Source of the DNA: Bradyrhizobium sp. 200
Lineage (GTDB): Bacteria; Pseudomonadota; Alphaproteobacteria; Rhizobiales; Xanthobacteraceae
Reading direction: 5' to 3'
Assembly (NCBI RefSeq): GCF_023100945.1
Contig: NZ_CP064689.1
Coordinates: 6,554,001 to 6,618,000, forward strand
DNA length: 64,000 nt
Part shown: positions 25,591 through 35,879 of the stretch, piece after piece
Numbering within the stretch: position 1 is the stretch's first letter
Layout: each line of letters opens with the position of its first letter
Notes under the pieces: generated by a model
The model's input: the letters and a program-made list of their open reading frames with translations, nothing else
Database searches by the model: none
Told to the model about the DNA's origin: nothing
Position numbers and translations under genes: made by a program

Positions 25591-25675
25591 CCGTCATTGC
25601 GAGGAGCGGAGCGACGAAGCAATCCATACTTTCTGTGCGGATAAATGGATTGCTTCGCTGCGCTCGCAATGACGG
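25591..25675. repeat. Palindromic repeat, CCGTCATTGCGAG family, between kdpB and kdpC
   Basis: CCGTCATTGCGAG at 25591-25603 is matched by CTCGCAATGACGG at the other end, with inner arms GCAATCCAT and ATGGATTGC. It is the same family as the repeat at 16904-16980. It fills almost the whole kdpB-kdpC gap, so the operon mRNA would carry a strong hairpin here. Confidence 0.85.
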
Positions 25676-25681
25676 CTGTGG

Positions 25682-27796
<2,115 letters not shown>

Positions 27797-27821
27797 GGAC
27801 GTAACTCCGAAGAGGGATCGA

Positions 27822-29525
27822 TCAGAACAGGGTGTTGGCGTTCATCGCGAGGTGTTCGACGATCGGACCGAGCGCCAGCGATGGGAAGAAGGTAAGGCCG
27901 CCCATGATCAGGATCACGCCGACGACGAGGCCGACAAACAGCCCGCCGGTGGTCGGGAACGTGCCCATCGATGGCGGAATTGATTTCTTCTCCGCGAGCG
28001 AGCCTGCAATCGCCATGGCCGGAACGATCATGAAGAAGCGGCCGATGAACATCGCCATCGCTCCGGTCAGATTGTAGAAGGGGGTGTTGCCGGTGAGGCC
28101 TGCGAAAGCAGAGCCGTTGTTGCCGGTTTGAGAGGTGTAGGCGTAGAGCACCTCGGTGAAGCCGTGGGGACCGGCATTGGCCATCGACGCTACAGCCGGC
28201 GGGAACACGACCGCGACTGCCGTCCAGCCAAGGATCATCAGCGGCAGGATCAGGATCGCAAGCATCGCCATCTTGACTTCGCGCGCTTCGATCTTCTTGC
28301 CGACATATTCAGGCGTACGCCCAACCATCAGTCCGGCGACGAAGATCGCCAGCACCACGAACAGCAGCATGCCATACATGCCGGCACCGACGCCGCCAAC
28401 AATGATTTCACCGAGTTGGATGTTGATCAGCGGGATCATGCCACCAAGCGCGGTAAAGCTGTCATGCATGGCGTTGACCGCGCCGCAGGAGGCTGCCGTC
28501 GTGATGACCGCAAACAGGCTGGAGGCAACGATACCGAAGCGAACTTCCTTGCCTTCCATATTGCCGCCGGTCAGTCCCAGCGCCTGCATGGCCGATGTGC
28601 CGTTGGCTTCAGCCCAGTAGGTGATGCTAACGCCGGCGATGAACAGCACGCCCATCACGGCGAGAATTGCCCAGCCCTGGCGCTGGTTGCCGACCATGCG
28701 GCCGAACACGTTGGTGAGCGCCGCGCCGAGCGAGAAGATCGAGATCATCTGCACGAAGTTCGACAGCGCGGTCGGGTTTTCGTAGGGATGCGCGGCATTG
28801 GCATTGAAGAAGCCGCCGCCATTGGTTCCGAGCATCTTGATCGCGACCTGCGAGGCGACGGGCCCGACCGCAATGGTCTGCTTGGCGCCTTCCAGTGTCG
28901 TGGCTTCGACGTAAGCGCCCAGCGTCTGCGGCATGCCCTGCCACACCAGGAACAAGGAATAGACGATGCAGATCGGCAGCAGGACATAGAGAGTGCAGCG
29001 CGTCACATCGACCCAGAAATTGCCAATGGTGCGCATCGAGGAACGGGCGAAACCGCGGATCAGCGCTACCGCGAGCGCAATGCCAGTCGCAGCCGACAGG
29101 AAATTCTGGTGCGTCAAGCCCACCATCTGTGTCAGGTACGACAGCGTGCTTTCGCCGCCGTAGTTCTGCCAGTTGGTGTTGGTGATGAAGGAGATCGCCG
29201 TGTTGAAGGAGAGATCCGGGGCAACGGCAGATTGGTCCGCCGGATTGAACGGCAGCAGCGCTTGCAGTCGCATCAGCCCATAAATGACGAGGAAACCGCC
29301 GACATGGAACAGCAGCATGGCGACCGTATAGGTCAGCCAATGCTGCTCGCGCTTTTCGTCGACGCCGCCGATCCAGTACAGCCCGCGTTCGACCGGGCGC
29401 AGCACCGGGGACAGAAAGGTGGACTCGCCGTTGAAGACGCGGGTCATGTACCAGCCGAGCGGTTTGACCAGCGCGACCACGATGGCGCAATATAGAAGAA
29501 TTTGAATCCAGCCGATGACGGTCAT
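27822..29525 (-). CDS. kdpA: Potassium-transporting ATPase potassium-binding subunit KdpA
   Basis: 567 aa, polytopic membrane protein of the potassium-channel-like superfamily. The four selectivity-filter repeats are visible as [52 protein letters not shown] and [17 protein letters not shown]. It selects and conducts potassium from the periplasm. The start at 29525 gives [17 protein letters not shown] with AAGGA upstream; the frame extends further 5' but without membrane character. A 31-aa microprotein gene lies just 13 bp upstream. Confidence 0.97.
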   Translation of the reverse strand: MTVIGWIQILLYCAIVVALVKPLGWYMTRVFNGESTFLSPVLRPVERGLYWIGGVDEKREQHWLTYTVAMLLFHVGGFLVIYGLMRLQALLPFNPADQSAVAPDLSFNTAISFITNTNWQNYGGESTLSYLTQMVGLTHQNFLSAATGIALAVALIRGFARSSMRTIGNFWVDVTRCTLYVLLPICIVYSLFLVWQGMPQTLGAYVEATTLEGAKQTIAVGPVASQVAIKMLGTNGGGFFNANAAHPYENPTALSNFVQMISIFSLGAALTNVFGRMVGNQRQGWAILAVMGVLFIAGVSITYWAEANGTSAMQALGLTGGNMEGKEVRFGIVASSLFAVITTAASCGAVNAMHDSFTALGGMIPLINIQLGEIIVGGVGAGMYGMLLFVVLAIFVAGLMVGRTPEYVGKKIEAREVKMAMLAILILPLMILGWTAVAVVFPPAVASMANAGPHGFTEVLYAYTSQTGNNGSAFAGLTGNTPFYNLTGAMAMFIGRFFMIVPAMAIAGSLAEKKSIPPSMGTFPTTGGLFVGLVVGVILIMGGLTFFPSLALGPIVEHLAMNANTLF

Positions 29526-29538
29526 AGTCGGGAATCCT

Positions 29539-29634
29539 TCAGGATCTCTTTGCAGGCAGCAGGAGGTGAATGAGCGCAATCAGGAGCGCCGAGGTAACGA
29601 CGAACGCCAGGACGACTTCGACCAGCGTAATCAT
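29539..29634 (-). CDS. 31-aa membrane microprotein between kdpF and kdpA
   Basis: An open frame beginning [20 protein letters not shown] and ending LLLPAKRS, one predicted helix with a basic C-terminal end. It starts seven bases after the kdpF stop and ends 13 bases before the kdpA start, so it lies inside the operon and does not overlap other genes. It is not KdpF, which is the neighbouring frame. It may be a second small subunit or regulator of the Kdp complex; no known family is recognised. No clear Shine-Dalgarno is visible, so it may depend on coupling to kdpF. Confidence 0.5.
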   Translation of the reverse strand: MITLVEVVLAFVVTSALLIALIHLLLPAKRS

Positions 29635-29641
29635 GGCACGC

Positions 29642-29731
29642 TCAGAAGCGCTCGGGTCGCAGCAGCGCGTAGGTCAGGTAGAACAGCAGGCCCAGCGACA
29701 CGAGCCCGGCGAGTGAATAATCGAAGATCAT
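29642..29731 (-). CDS. kdpF: KdpF small subunit
   Basis: 29 aa, MIFDYSLAGLVSLGLLFYL followed by TYALLRPERF. One transmembrane helix and the YALLRPERF end are typical of KdpF, a small stabilising subunit of the KdpFABC potassium pump. CGGAG lies nine bases upstream of the ATG. It precedes kdpA in the expected order, apart from the intervening 31-aa frame. Confidence 0.88.
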   Translation of the reverse strand: MIFDYSLAGLVSLGLLFYLTYALLRPERF

Positions 29732-29744
29732 GGCTCTGCTCCGT

Positions 29745-29828
29745 TTACAGCCGTTCGCAGGCATAGGCATAACCAATGCCGGCCACGAAGAAGCCGAGGG
29801 CGAGCGCCAGCATGACAATGTCCAGCAT
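29745..29828 (-). CDS. 27-aa membrane microprotein upstream of kdpF
   Basis: Open frame MLDIVMLALALGFFVAGIGY followed by AYACERL. It has an AGGA ribosome-binding site about eight bases upstream (AGGAACATCCC then ATG) and ends 13 bases before kdpF. I have seen similar one-helix peptides ending YAYACERL or close variants at the head of rhizobial kdp operons, so it is probably a real conserved gene. Function is unknown. It would be the first gene of the kdp transcript. Confidence 0.6.
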   Translation of the reverse strand: MLDIVMLALALGFFVAGIGYAYACERL

Positions 29829-29962
29829 GGGATGTTCCTGTGCGTCGTGAACCGCGGGCCGAACGACGGCTATCGCGTTTTCAGGGGCTGAGGTGCCACC
29901 AAGCGCATAGGTTTTCGAGGCGGGAGCAACGGCGACGTTATAGGAATCTCATAAAGGTCCCA

Positions 29963-30108
29963 CTTCCCTTCTCCCCTTGTGGGAGAAGGTGCCTTCGCGG
30001 TACGCGAAGGCGGATGAGGGGTTCTCTCCGCGGATAGAGACCCCTCACCCGTCTCGAATGAGCTTACGCTCATTCGATCCACCCTCTCCCACAAGGGGAG
30101 AGGGGAAG
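29963..30108. repeat. Long inverted repeat (CTTCTCCCCTTGTGGGAG type)
   Basis: CTTCTCCCCTTGTGGGAG near 29968 pairs with CTCCCACAAGGGGAGAGG near 30085, and the inner part also contains complementary CCTTCGCG/CGCGAAGG and GATGAGGGG/CCCCTCACC blocks. It is one of the dispersed palindromic elements of these genomes. It lies upstream of the kdp operon, between the 27-aa gene and position 30200, where no gene is visible. Confidence 0.75.
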
Positions 30109-30244
30109 CACTCTCCTTAAGAAATCCCTATATCTCCGTCCCTCGCCTCCTCTCGCTTTCAAATGGAGTTATGGCCAGCTTGGGGAATGCGGTTGCAATG
30201 ACAGCCGCGCCATCAACGAGATAACGTCATGTCCCTTCTCTTAG

Positions 30245-30421
30245 GACGCCGGTTGCGTCACAGCCGACTTCCTGTCCGACATCATCTGCGCTACCTGCCG
30301 ACGCTTTCCTGCGGCAGATCAGAATTTCAGAAGCGCCCGCATTGAGCGGCTGATCGAGTCGCAGGCGTGGACCGACGCAGCGCTGGCGTTGATCGACTTG
30401 GAGCTGCCGCAATCGCAATGA
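30245..30421 (+). pseudogene. Remnant of a small rhizobial hypothetical protein (no start codon)
   Basis: The frame between a TAG at 30242-30244 and a TGA at 30419-30421 reads DFLSDIICATCRRFPAADQ and then ARIERLIESQAWTDAALAL. This resembles a small protein seen in Bradyrhizobium genomes (pattern IERLIxSQAWTDAALALIDLELP). No ATG, GTG or TTG start is available at the 5' end and the C-terminal part is short, so I read it as a truncated, decayed copy. The assignment depends on memory of the family. Confidence 0.3.
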
Positions 30422-30528
30422 TCAAGCGTTTCTGCCTGATCGCTCTGACCTCGTTTCTGGCATTAAGCGCCGTCGGCGGCATCGTCGCTTTGAAGACGGC
30501 GGCCTATCTCTCGCACTTTACCCATTGA
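30418..30528 (+). CDS. Possible 36-aa membrane peptide
   Basis: ATG at 30418 overlaps the stop of the preceding remnant (ATGA). The peptide MIKRFCLIALTSFLALSAVG then IVALKTAAYLSHFTH has a basic N-terminus and one hydrophobic helix. It may be a genuine microprotein or chance. Nothing else convincing is seen from 30529 to the corA start at 30777. Confidence 0.3.
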   Translation: MIKRFCLIALTSFLALSAVGGIVALKTAAYLSHFTH

Positions 30529-30776
30529 CGCGCGAACTGAACGCCGGCTGCGGCATGCCACGCTTCCCTGTCGCACGCGAAAACGGCGGCTAGCTGGTCA
30601 GCCTCCCAACCGCCGGCTGTTTGTTCGTTCTCCATCTGGTGCATGAAGAGTCGCTGACGTGATGGTGACCACACGGCCGGAACCCCGACTGCATTGACGG
30701 CAGGATTCCCGGTGCTAGCCTTCCGGGAAAACGTGCCTCGAAGCAAGTCGGCCGCAATCATTGAGGGACGGAAACC

Positions 30777-31793
30777 ATGAATGTGACATCCACAGCCGTT
30801 GGAACGACCGTGCCCGCCAGCTCCGAAGGAGTCGTCGCGGCCGGCGTGTATGTCGATGGCCGGCGCGTTGCCAACATTGCCATCGAGGAAGCCTCGAGCT
30901 GGCGCAGCAAGCCGGGCCACGTGGTGTGGATCGGCCTGCATGAGCCGGACATGGCGCTGCTGAGCAGCGTGCAGCGGCAATTCGAGCTGCACGATCTAGC
31001 CATTGAGGATGCAGACCACGCCCATCAGCGGCCGAAGATCGAGCAATATGGCGACGCGCTGTTCATCGTGGCGCGCACCGCACAGCTCGACGGCGACAGC
31101 ATCGCATTCGGCGAAACCCACTTGTTCGTCGGCGAAGGATATCTGGTTTCGGTCCGCCACGGTCCCTCGACATCCTACAAGCCGGTGCGCGAACGCTGCG
31201 AGAGCTGTCCGCGGGCGCTCGCCCGCGGCGAGGACTACATCCTCTATGCCATCCTCGATTTCATCGTCGACAATTACTCGCCGGTGCTCGAATCCATCCA
31301 CGAAGAAGTTGAAGCCATGGAAGCGCAGGTGCTCGCGAGCGCGATGACGCGGGCGCAGATCGAGCGGCTGTACTTGCTGCGACGCGATCTGTTGCGGCTG
31401 CGAAATGCCGTCGGGCCCCTGGTCGAGGTCTGCCGCAAGCTCGAGCACGACAACCTGCCGATGGTGCGGTCCACCATGCGGCCGCTGTTCCGTGACGTCA
31501 CGGACCACGTCCGCACGGTCCAGGAACACATCGACTCGCTTCGCGAGGTGCTCGCCTTTGCCTTTGAGGCGAGTCTTCTGGTCGGCCAGGCGCAGGAGAC
31601 CGCCGTCTCCAAGAAACTCGCCTCATGGCTCGCCATCATTGCGGTCCCAACCGCGATTGCCGGTATCTACGGCATGAACTTCAAGAATATGCCGGAACTG
31701 CAGTGGGAATATGGCTATTTCACCGTGGTCGGAACGATCCTGATCGTGTGCGCAGGCTTGTTCTGGCGATTCCGGCGCGTCGGCTGGCTATGA
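30777..31793 (+). CDS. corA: CorA-family magnesium/cobalt transporter
   Basis: 338 aa. The long N-terminal cytoplasmic domain (VVWIGLHEPDMALLSSVQRQFELHDLAIEDADHAHQRPKIE region) is typical of CorA. It is followed by a long coiled stalk helix and two C-terminal membrane helices separated by the signature GIYGMNF. It forms pentameric channels for Mg2+ (and Co2+ or Ni2+) across the inner membrane. GAGGGACGGA lies upstream of ATG 30777. It is a single gene with no coupled partner. Confidence 0.95.
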   Translation: MNVTSTAVGTTVPASSEGVVAAGVYVDGRRVANIAIEEASSWRSKPGHVVWIGLHEPDMALLSSVQRQFELHDLAIEDADHAHQRPKIEQYGDALFIVARTAQLDGDSIAFGETHLFVGEGYLVSVRHGPSTSYKPVRERCESCPRALARGEDYILYAILDFIVDNYSPVLESIHEEVEAMEAQVLASAMTRAQIERLYLLRRDLLRLRNAVGPLVEVCRKLEHDNLPMVRSTMRPLFRDVTDHVRTVQEHIDSLREVLAFAFEASLLVGQAQETAVSKKLASWLAIIAVPTAIAGIYGMNFKNMPELQWEYGYFTVVGTILIVCAGLFWRFRRVGWL

Positions 31794-31901
31794 GCTGACG
31801 GGCCGAAGGCCGTGTTTTCTCAACGGAAAACCGGTACCCACCTTGCGTGAGACGGTATAAAGTGCCGGTATGCCAACGATCCGGCAGACGGAACAGGTAT
31901 C

Positions 31902-33059
31902 ATGACTGCCATATCGGCGAGCCGAACAATTATCCCCTTGCTGGCGTTTGTTGCGGCCTGCGCCGTGACGCTGGCCTTCGCCATTCAGCACGCCCGCCGC
32001 GAGCCGTCGGCTGACGCCGGGGCTGCTACGATGGCGCCCGCGATCTCAAAACCTGCATCCGACGCGCGCGTGCAGGCCCCGGCCCCGCTCGCAACGGCGA
32101 AAGCAGAAGCAAACGCCGTCGTGGACGCGCTGATCGGATCGCCGCCACCGTCGGAGAACAGCGATGGCGTGCCGACGTTTGACGTTGCCCGGATCGAGCC
32201 GACAGGCGAAGCCGTGATCGCGGGTCGGGCAGCGCCGGGCGCAACGGTGGAACTGCTGCGCAACGGCGAACCGCACGATCGCGCGGTCGCCGATCAATCC
32301 GGACAATTCGTCATGATCGCGCCCCGGCTTCCTTCAGGCACTTACGACCTGACGCTGCGCTCCAGACAGCCCGACGGCACGCAGGCCACATCCAAACAAA
32401 GCGTGGCGGTGGCGCTTGAGCCGAGATCGACCGAACGGCCGGTCGTGGCGCTGATCACGCCGAACAAACCCACCGTCGTGCTGTCGCAACCGGCCACGGC
32501 AAAGCCGGCAGCCGGCGCAGTGGTTGTGGAAGCGGTCGAGATCGAGCCGGGCGGCAAGTTCCATGTGAGTGGACAGGCGCGCCCGGGTGCGGCGTTGAGA
32601 CTTTATCTCAACGACAGCTTTATCGCGTCGCTAACGGCCGCCGCTGATGGACGTTTTGCGGTCACGATCAATGAAGGCGTCGCACCGGGCAGCTACCGTG
32701 TCAGGGTGGACGAGGCCTCAGCTTCCGGCGCGGTGCGCGCACGCGCCGAGGTGCCGTTCAACGCTCCTGAAACGACCGCATCCGTGTCGGCGCCGGCCAA
32801 GCGCCCGGACACAGCCGCTCCGCAACTGGCGGCCGCAGGAGATCCCGTTTTGCGAGACGGAGGCTCACCCCCCTCCACTGTGGTGATACCGAAGATCACG
32901 ACAACCACCGTCTCCCGCGGCGATAGCCTCTGGCGTCTCAGCCAGCTTTCGTACGGCGCGGGCACGCGCTATGCGGTCATCTACAAGGCGAACCGGGAAC
33001 AGATCCGCAATCCCAACCTGATCTATCCCGGCCAGGTCTTTGTCGTTCCCGCGCAGTGA
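31902..33059 (+). CDS. LysM domain cell-envelope protein with Ig-like repeats
   Basis: 385 aa. An N-terminal membrane segment (TIIPLLAFVAACAVTLAFAI) anchors or exports it. Two beta-sandwich-like repeats follow, each with a pattern like GRAAPGATVELLRNGEP and GQARPGAALRLYLNDSF. The C-terminal LysM domain is VSRGDSLWRLSQLSYGAGTR plus IRNPNLIYPGQVFVVPA. LysM binds peptidoglycan, so the protein probably acts in the cell envelope. This architecture is common in Bradyrhizobium. It converges on fdsA, whose stop is 54 bp away. Confidence 0.9.
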   Translation: MTAISASRTIIPLLAFVAACAVTLAFAIQHARREPSADAGAATMAPAISKPASDARVQAPAPLATAKAEANAVVDALIGSPPPSENSDGVPTFDVARIEPTGEAVIAGRAAPGATVELLRNGEPHDRAVADQSGQFVMIAPRLPSGTYDLTLRSRQPDGTQATSKQSVAVALEPRSTERPVVALITPNKPTVVLSQPATAKPAAGAVVVEAVEIEPGGKFHVSGQARPGAALRLYLNDSFIASLTAAADGRFAVTINEGVAPGSYRVRVDEASASGAVRARAEVPFNAPETTASVSAPAKRPDTAAPQLAAAGDPVLRDGGSPPSTVVIPKITTTTVSRGDSLWRLSQLSYGAGTRYAVIYKANREQIRNPNLIYPGQVFVVPAQ

Positions 33060-33113
33060 AGCGCGGCCAGAGTGGCGACACCGTCACATCGCGGTTGAAC
33101 TATTATCCCTCGC

Positions 33114-35879
33114 CTACTCCGCCGCCGACTGCAGCTCGACCTTTTCGGCTCGCACGGCGCAGAACTTGAATTCGGGGATCTTGCCGAATGGATCGAGCGC
33201 CGGGTTGGTCAACAGGTTGGCCGCCGCTTCCGCGTAGCAGAACGGCATGAACACCATGTTCTCCGGCACGTCGCGGTCGGAGCGTACCTTGACCTCCACC
33301 GCGCCACGGCGGGTCTCCAGGCGGATGAAATCGCCGGGCCACACGCTTAACCGCCGCATGTCCTTTGGCGACATGAACGCCACGGCCTCCGGCTCGATCT
33401 GATCGAGCACGCTGGCGCGGCGGGTCATCGAGCCGGTGTGCCAGTGTTCGAGCACGCGTCCCGTCGACAGCACCATCGGATATTCTGAATCGGGCACCTC
33501 GTCCGGCGCGATCACTTTCGCCGGCACGATCTTGCCGCGGCCGCTCGCAGTCGGGAAACCCGTGGTGAAAATGATCTCGTTGCCGGGCTTGTTCGGGTCG
33601 TCGACCGGGTAAGTCACCGCGCCCTCGCGCACCAGCCGGTCCCAGGTGATGTTCTTCAGCGATGGCATCACTTCCGTCATTTCGGTGAACACGTCGGCCG
33701 GGCCGTCGTAGTTCCACGGCAGGCCCATGCGCTTGCCGATTTCCTGGATGATCCAGAGATCCTGCCGTGCATCGCCCGGCGGCCGGATCACCTCGCGCGC
33801 GAGCTGCACGCGGCGGTCGGTGTTGGTGAAGGTGCCGCTCTTTTCAGCAAATGCCGAGGCCGGCAGGATCACGTCGGCATGGAACGCGGTCTCGGTGACG
33901 AAGAGATCCTGCACCACCAGATGGTCGAGCATGGCGAGCGCATGGCGCGCGTGTTGCAAATCGGGGTCCGACATCGCGGGGTTTTCGCCCTCGATGTACA
34001 TGCCCGTAATCTCGCCGGCGTGGATCGCGTTCATGATCTCGACGACGGTGAGGCCACGCACCGGATCGAGGTCCTGATGCCAGAGTTTTTCAAAGGGCTC
34101 CCGCAGATCGGTGCGGCCGACCGGCTGGTAGTCCGGCAGGAACATCGGGATCAGGCCGGCGTCGGAAGCGCCCTGCACGTTGTTCTGGCCGCGCAGCGGA
34201 TGCAGGCCGGTACCGGGACGGCCGACCTGGCCCGTCGTCAGCGCCAGTGCGATCAGGCAGCGCGCGTTATCGGTGCCGTGGATATGCTGGCTGATGCCCA
34301 TCCCCCAGAAGATGATGGAGGCCTGCGAGCGGGCATAGACCCGCGCCACTTCCTTCAGCGTCTCGGCCGGAATGCCGCATATCGCTTCCATCTTCTCCGG
34401 CGGGAATTCCTTGATACGCTCGGCGAGCTCGTCAAAGCCTTCCGTATAGCCCGCGATATACTGCTGGTCGGTCAGCCCTTCGGTGATGATGGTGTGGAGC
34501 ATCGCATTCAGCATCGCGACGTCGCTGCCGGGCTTGAACGCCAGATGCCGCCAGGCGTGGCGCGACAGCGACTGCCGGCGCGGATCCATCACGATCAGCT
34601 TGGCGCCGCGCTTGGCGGCATTCTTGATATAGGTCGCCGCCACCGGATGGTTCACGGTCGGGTTGGCGCCGATCACGATGATGACTTCGGCGTCCATGGC
34701 GGCAGAAAATGGCGCCGACACCGCGCCCGAGTTCAACCCTTCCATCAGCGCCGCCACCGATGAAGCGTGGCACAGCCGCGTGCAGTGATCGACATTGTTG
34801 GAGCCGAAGCCGGTGCGCACCAGCTTCTGGAACAGGTACGCCTCTTCGTTCGAGCCCTTGGCGGAGCCGAAGCCGGCCAGTGCCTTGACGCCCTTCTCGT
34901 TACGAATCTTCACCAGCCCCTTGGCCGCGATATCCAGCGCCTCTTCCCACGAGGCCTCTCTGAAATGCGTGAACGGATTAGCCGGATCGACCTGGTCGTT
35001 GGCATCCTTCTTCGCATTCGGCAGCCGCACCAGCGGCTTGGTGAGGCGATGCGGATGATGGATGTAGTCGAAACCGAAGCGACCCTTGACGCAGAGGCGG
35101 TTGTGGTTGGCCGGGCCGTCGCGGCCTTCGGCATAGATCACCTTCTCGTCCTTGACCTGATAGGTGACCTGGCAGCCGACGCCGCAGAACGGGCACAGCG
35201 AGTCCACCTTTTTGTCCGCGTAAGTGACGCGGGTCTGGTTCTCGTCCAGCATCACCGAGGGCATCAGTGCGCCAGTGGGACAAGCCTGCACGCATTCGCC
35301 GCAGGCGACGCAGGTGGACTCGCCCATCGGATCGTCGAAATCGAACACGATCTTGGCGTCATGGTTGCGATAGGCCATGCCGATGACGTCGTTGACCTGC
35401 ACCTCGCGGCAGGCCCGCACGCACAGGCCGCACTGGATGCAGGCATCGAGATTGACGCTCATCGCAGGATGGCTGCTATCGCCCTGCCAGCGCTCGGCGG
35501 CGGGGAAGCGGCTCTCGGTGACCTCGACCTTTTCGGCCCAGTGCCAGAACTTCGAATCGGGATCGTGCGAGGTCTCGCGCGCCGGCTGGTCGGCGACCAA
35601 AAGCTCCATCACCATCTTCTGCGCGGCGACCGCGCGGGCGCTCTCGGTCTTCACCTTCATGCCGACGCTCGGCGTGCGCTTGCAGGACGCGGCCAGCACG
35701 CGCTCGCCCTCGATCTCGACCATGCAGGCGCGGCAATTGCCGTCGGGCCGGTAGTCCGGCTCCGGCGAATAGCACAGATGCGGGATTTCCTTCTGGTGGC
35801 GTTTTGCCACTTGCCAGATGGTCTCGCCGACGTTGGCCTCGACCTGTTGGCCGTCGAGTTCGAACTTGATCCTGGTCAT
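33114..35879 (-). CDS. fdsA: NAD-dependent formate dehydrogenase, molybdopterin alpha subunit
   Basis: 921 aa FdsA-type enzyme, oxidising formate to CO2. The N-terminus holds a NuoG-like [2Fe-2S] domain (HLCYSPEPDYRPDGNCRACM), then ferredoxin clusters CIQCGLCVRACREVQ and CVACGECVQACPTGAL, then CPFCGVGCQVTYQ for the cluster of the catalytic domain. The molybdenum ligand is Cys370 in DHCTRLCHASSV, so no selenocysteine is used. Bis-MGD binding regions follow, with GMGISQHIHGTDN and a C-terminal molydopterin-dinucleotide domain. Its start overlaps the fdsGB stop by four bases. No small fdsD gene follows, since a LysM gene ends 54 bp away. Confidence 0.96.
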   Translation of the reverse strand: MTRIKFELDGQQVEANVGETIWQVAKRHQKEIPHLCYSPEPDYRPDGNCRACMVEIEGERVLAASCKRTPSVGMKVKTESARAVAAQKMVMELLVADQPARETSHDPDSKFWHWAEKVEVTESRFPAAERWQGDSSHPAMSVNLDACIQCGLCVRACREVQVNDVIGMAYRNHDAKIVFDFDDPMGESTCVACGECVQACPTGALMPSVMLDENQTRVTYADKKVDSLCPFCGVGCQVTYQVKDEKVIYAEGRDGPANHNRLCVKGRFGFDYIHHPHRLTKPLVRLPNAKKDANDQVDPANPFTHFREASWEEALDIAAKGLVKIRNEKGVKALAGFGSAKGSNEEAYLFQKLVRTGFGSNNVDHCTRLCHASSVAALMEGLNSGAVSAPFSAAMDAEVIIVIGANPTVNHPVAATYIKNAAKRGAKLIVMDPRRQSLSRHAWRHLAFKPGSDVAMLNAMLHTIITEGLTDQQYIAGYTEGFDELAERIKEFPPEKMEAICGIPAETLKEVARVYARSQASIIFWGMGISQHIHGTDNARCLIALALTTGQVGRPGTGLHPLRGQNNVQGASDAGLIPMFLPDYQPVGRTDLREPFEKLWHQDLDPVRGLTVVEIMNAIHAGEITGMYIEGENPAMSDPDLQHARHALAMLDHLVVQDLFVTETAFHADVILPASAFAEKSGTFTNTDRRVQLAREVIRPPGDARQDLWIIQEIGKRMGLPWNYDGPADVFTEMTEVMPSLKNITWDRLVREGAVTYPVDDPNKPGNEIIFTTGFPTASGRGKIVPAKVIAPDEVPDSEYPMVLSTGRVLEHWHTGSMTRRASVLDQIEPEAVAFMSPKDMRRLSVWPGDFIRLETRRGAVEVKVRSDRDVPENMVFMPFCYAEAAANLLTNPALDPFGKIPEFKFCAVRAEKVELQSAAE

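Noticed and set aside
30529..30776. Magnesium riboswitch before corA
   Set aside because: Small hairpins can be drawn, but no M-box or ykkC-like conserved core is visible.
34761..34800. Possible selenocysteine site in formate dehydrogenase
   Set aside because: The active-site codon is Cys (DHCTRLCH), with no in-frame TGA.
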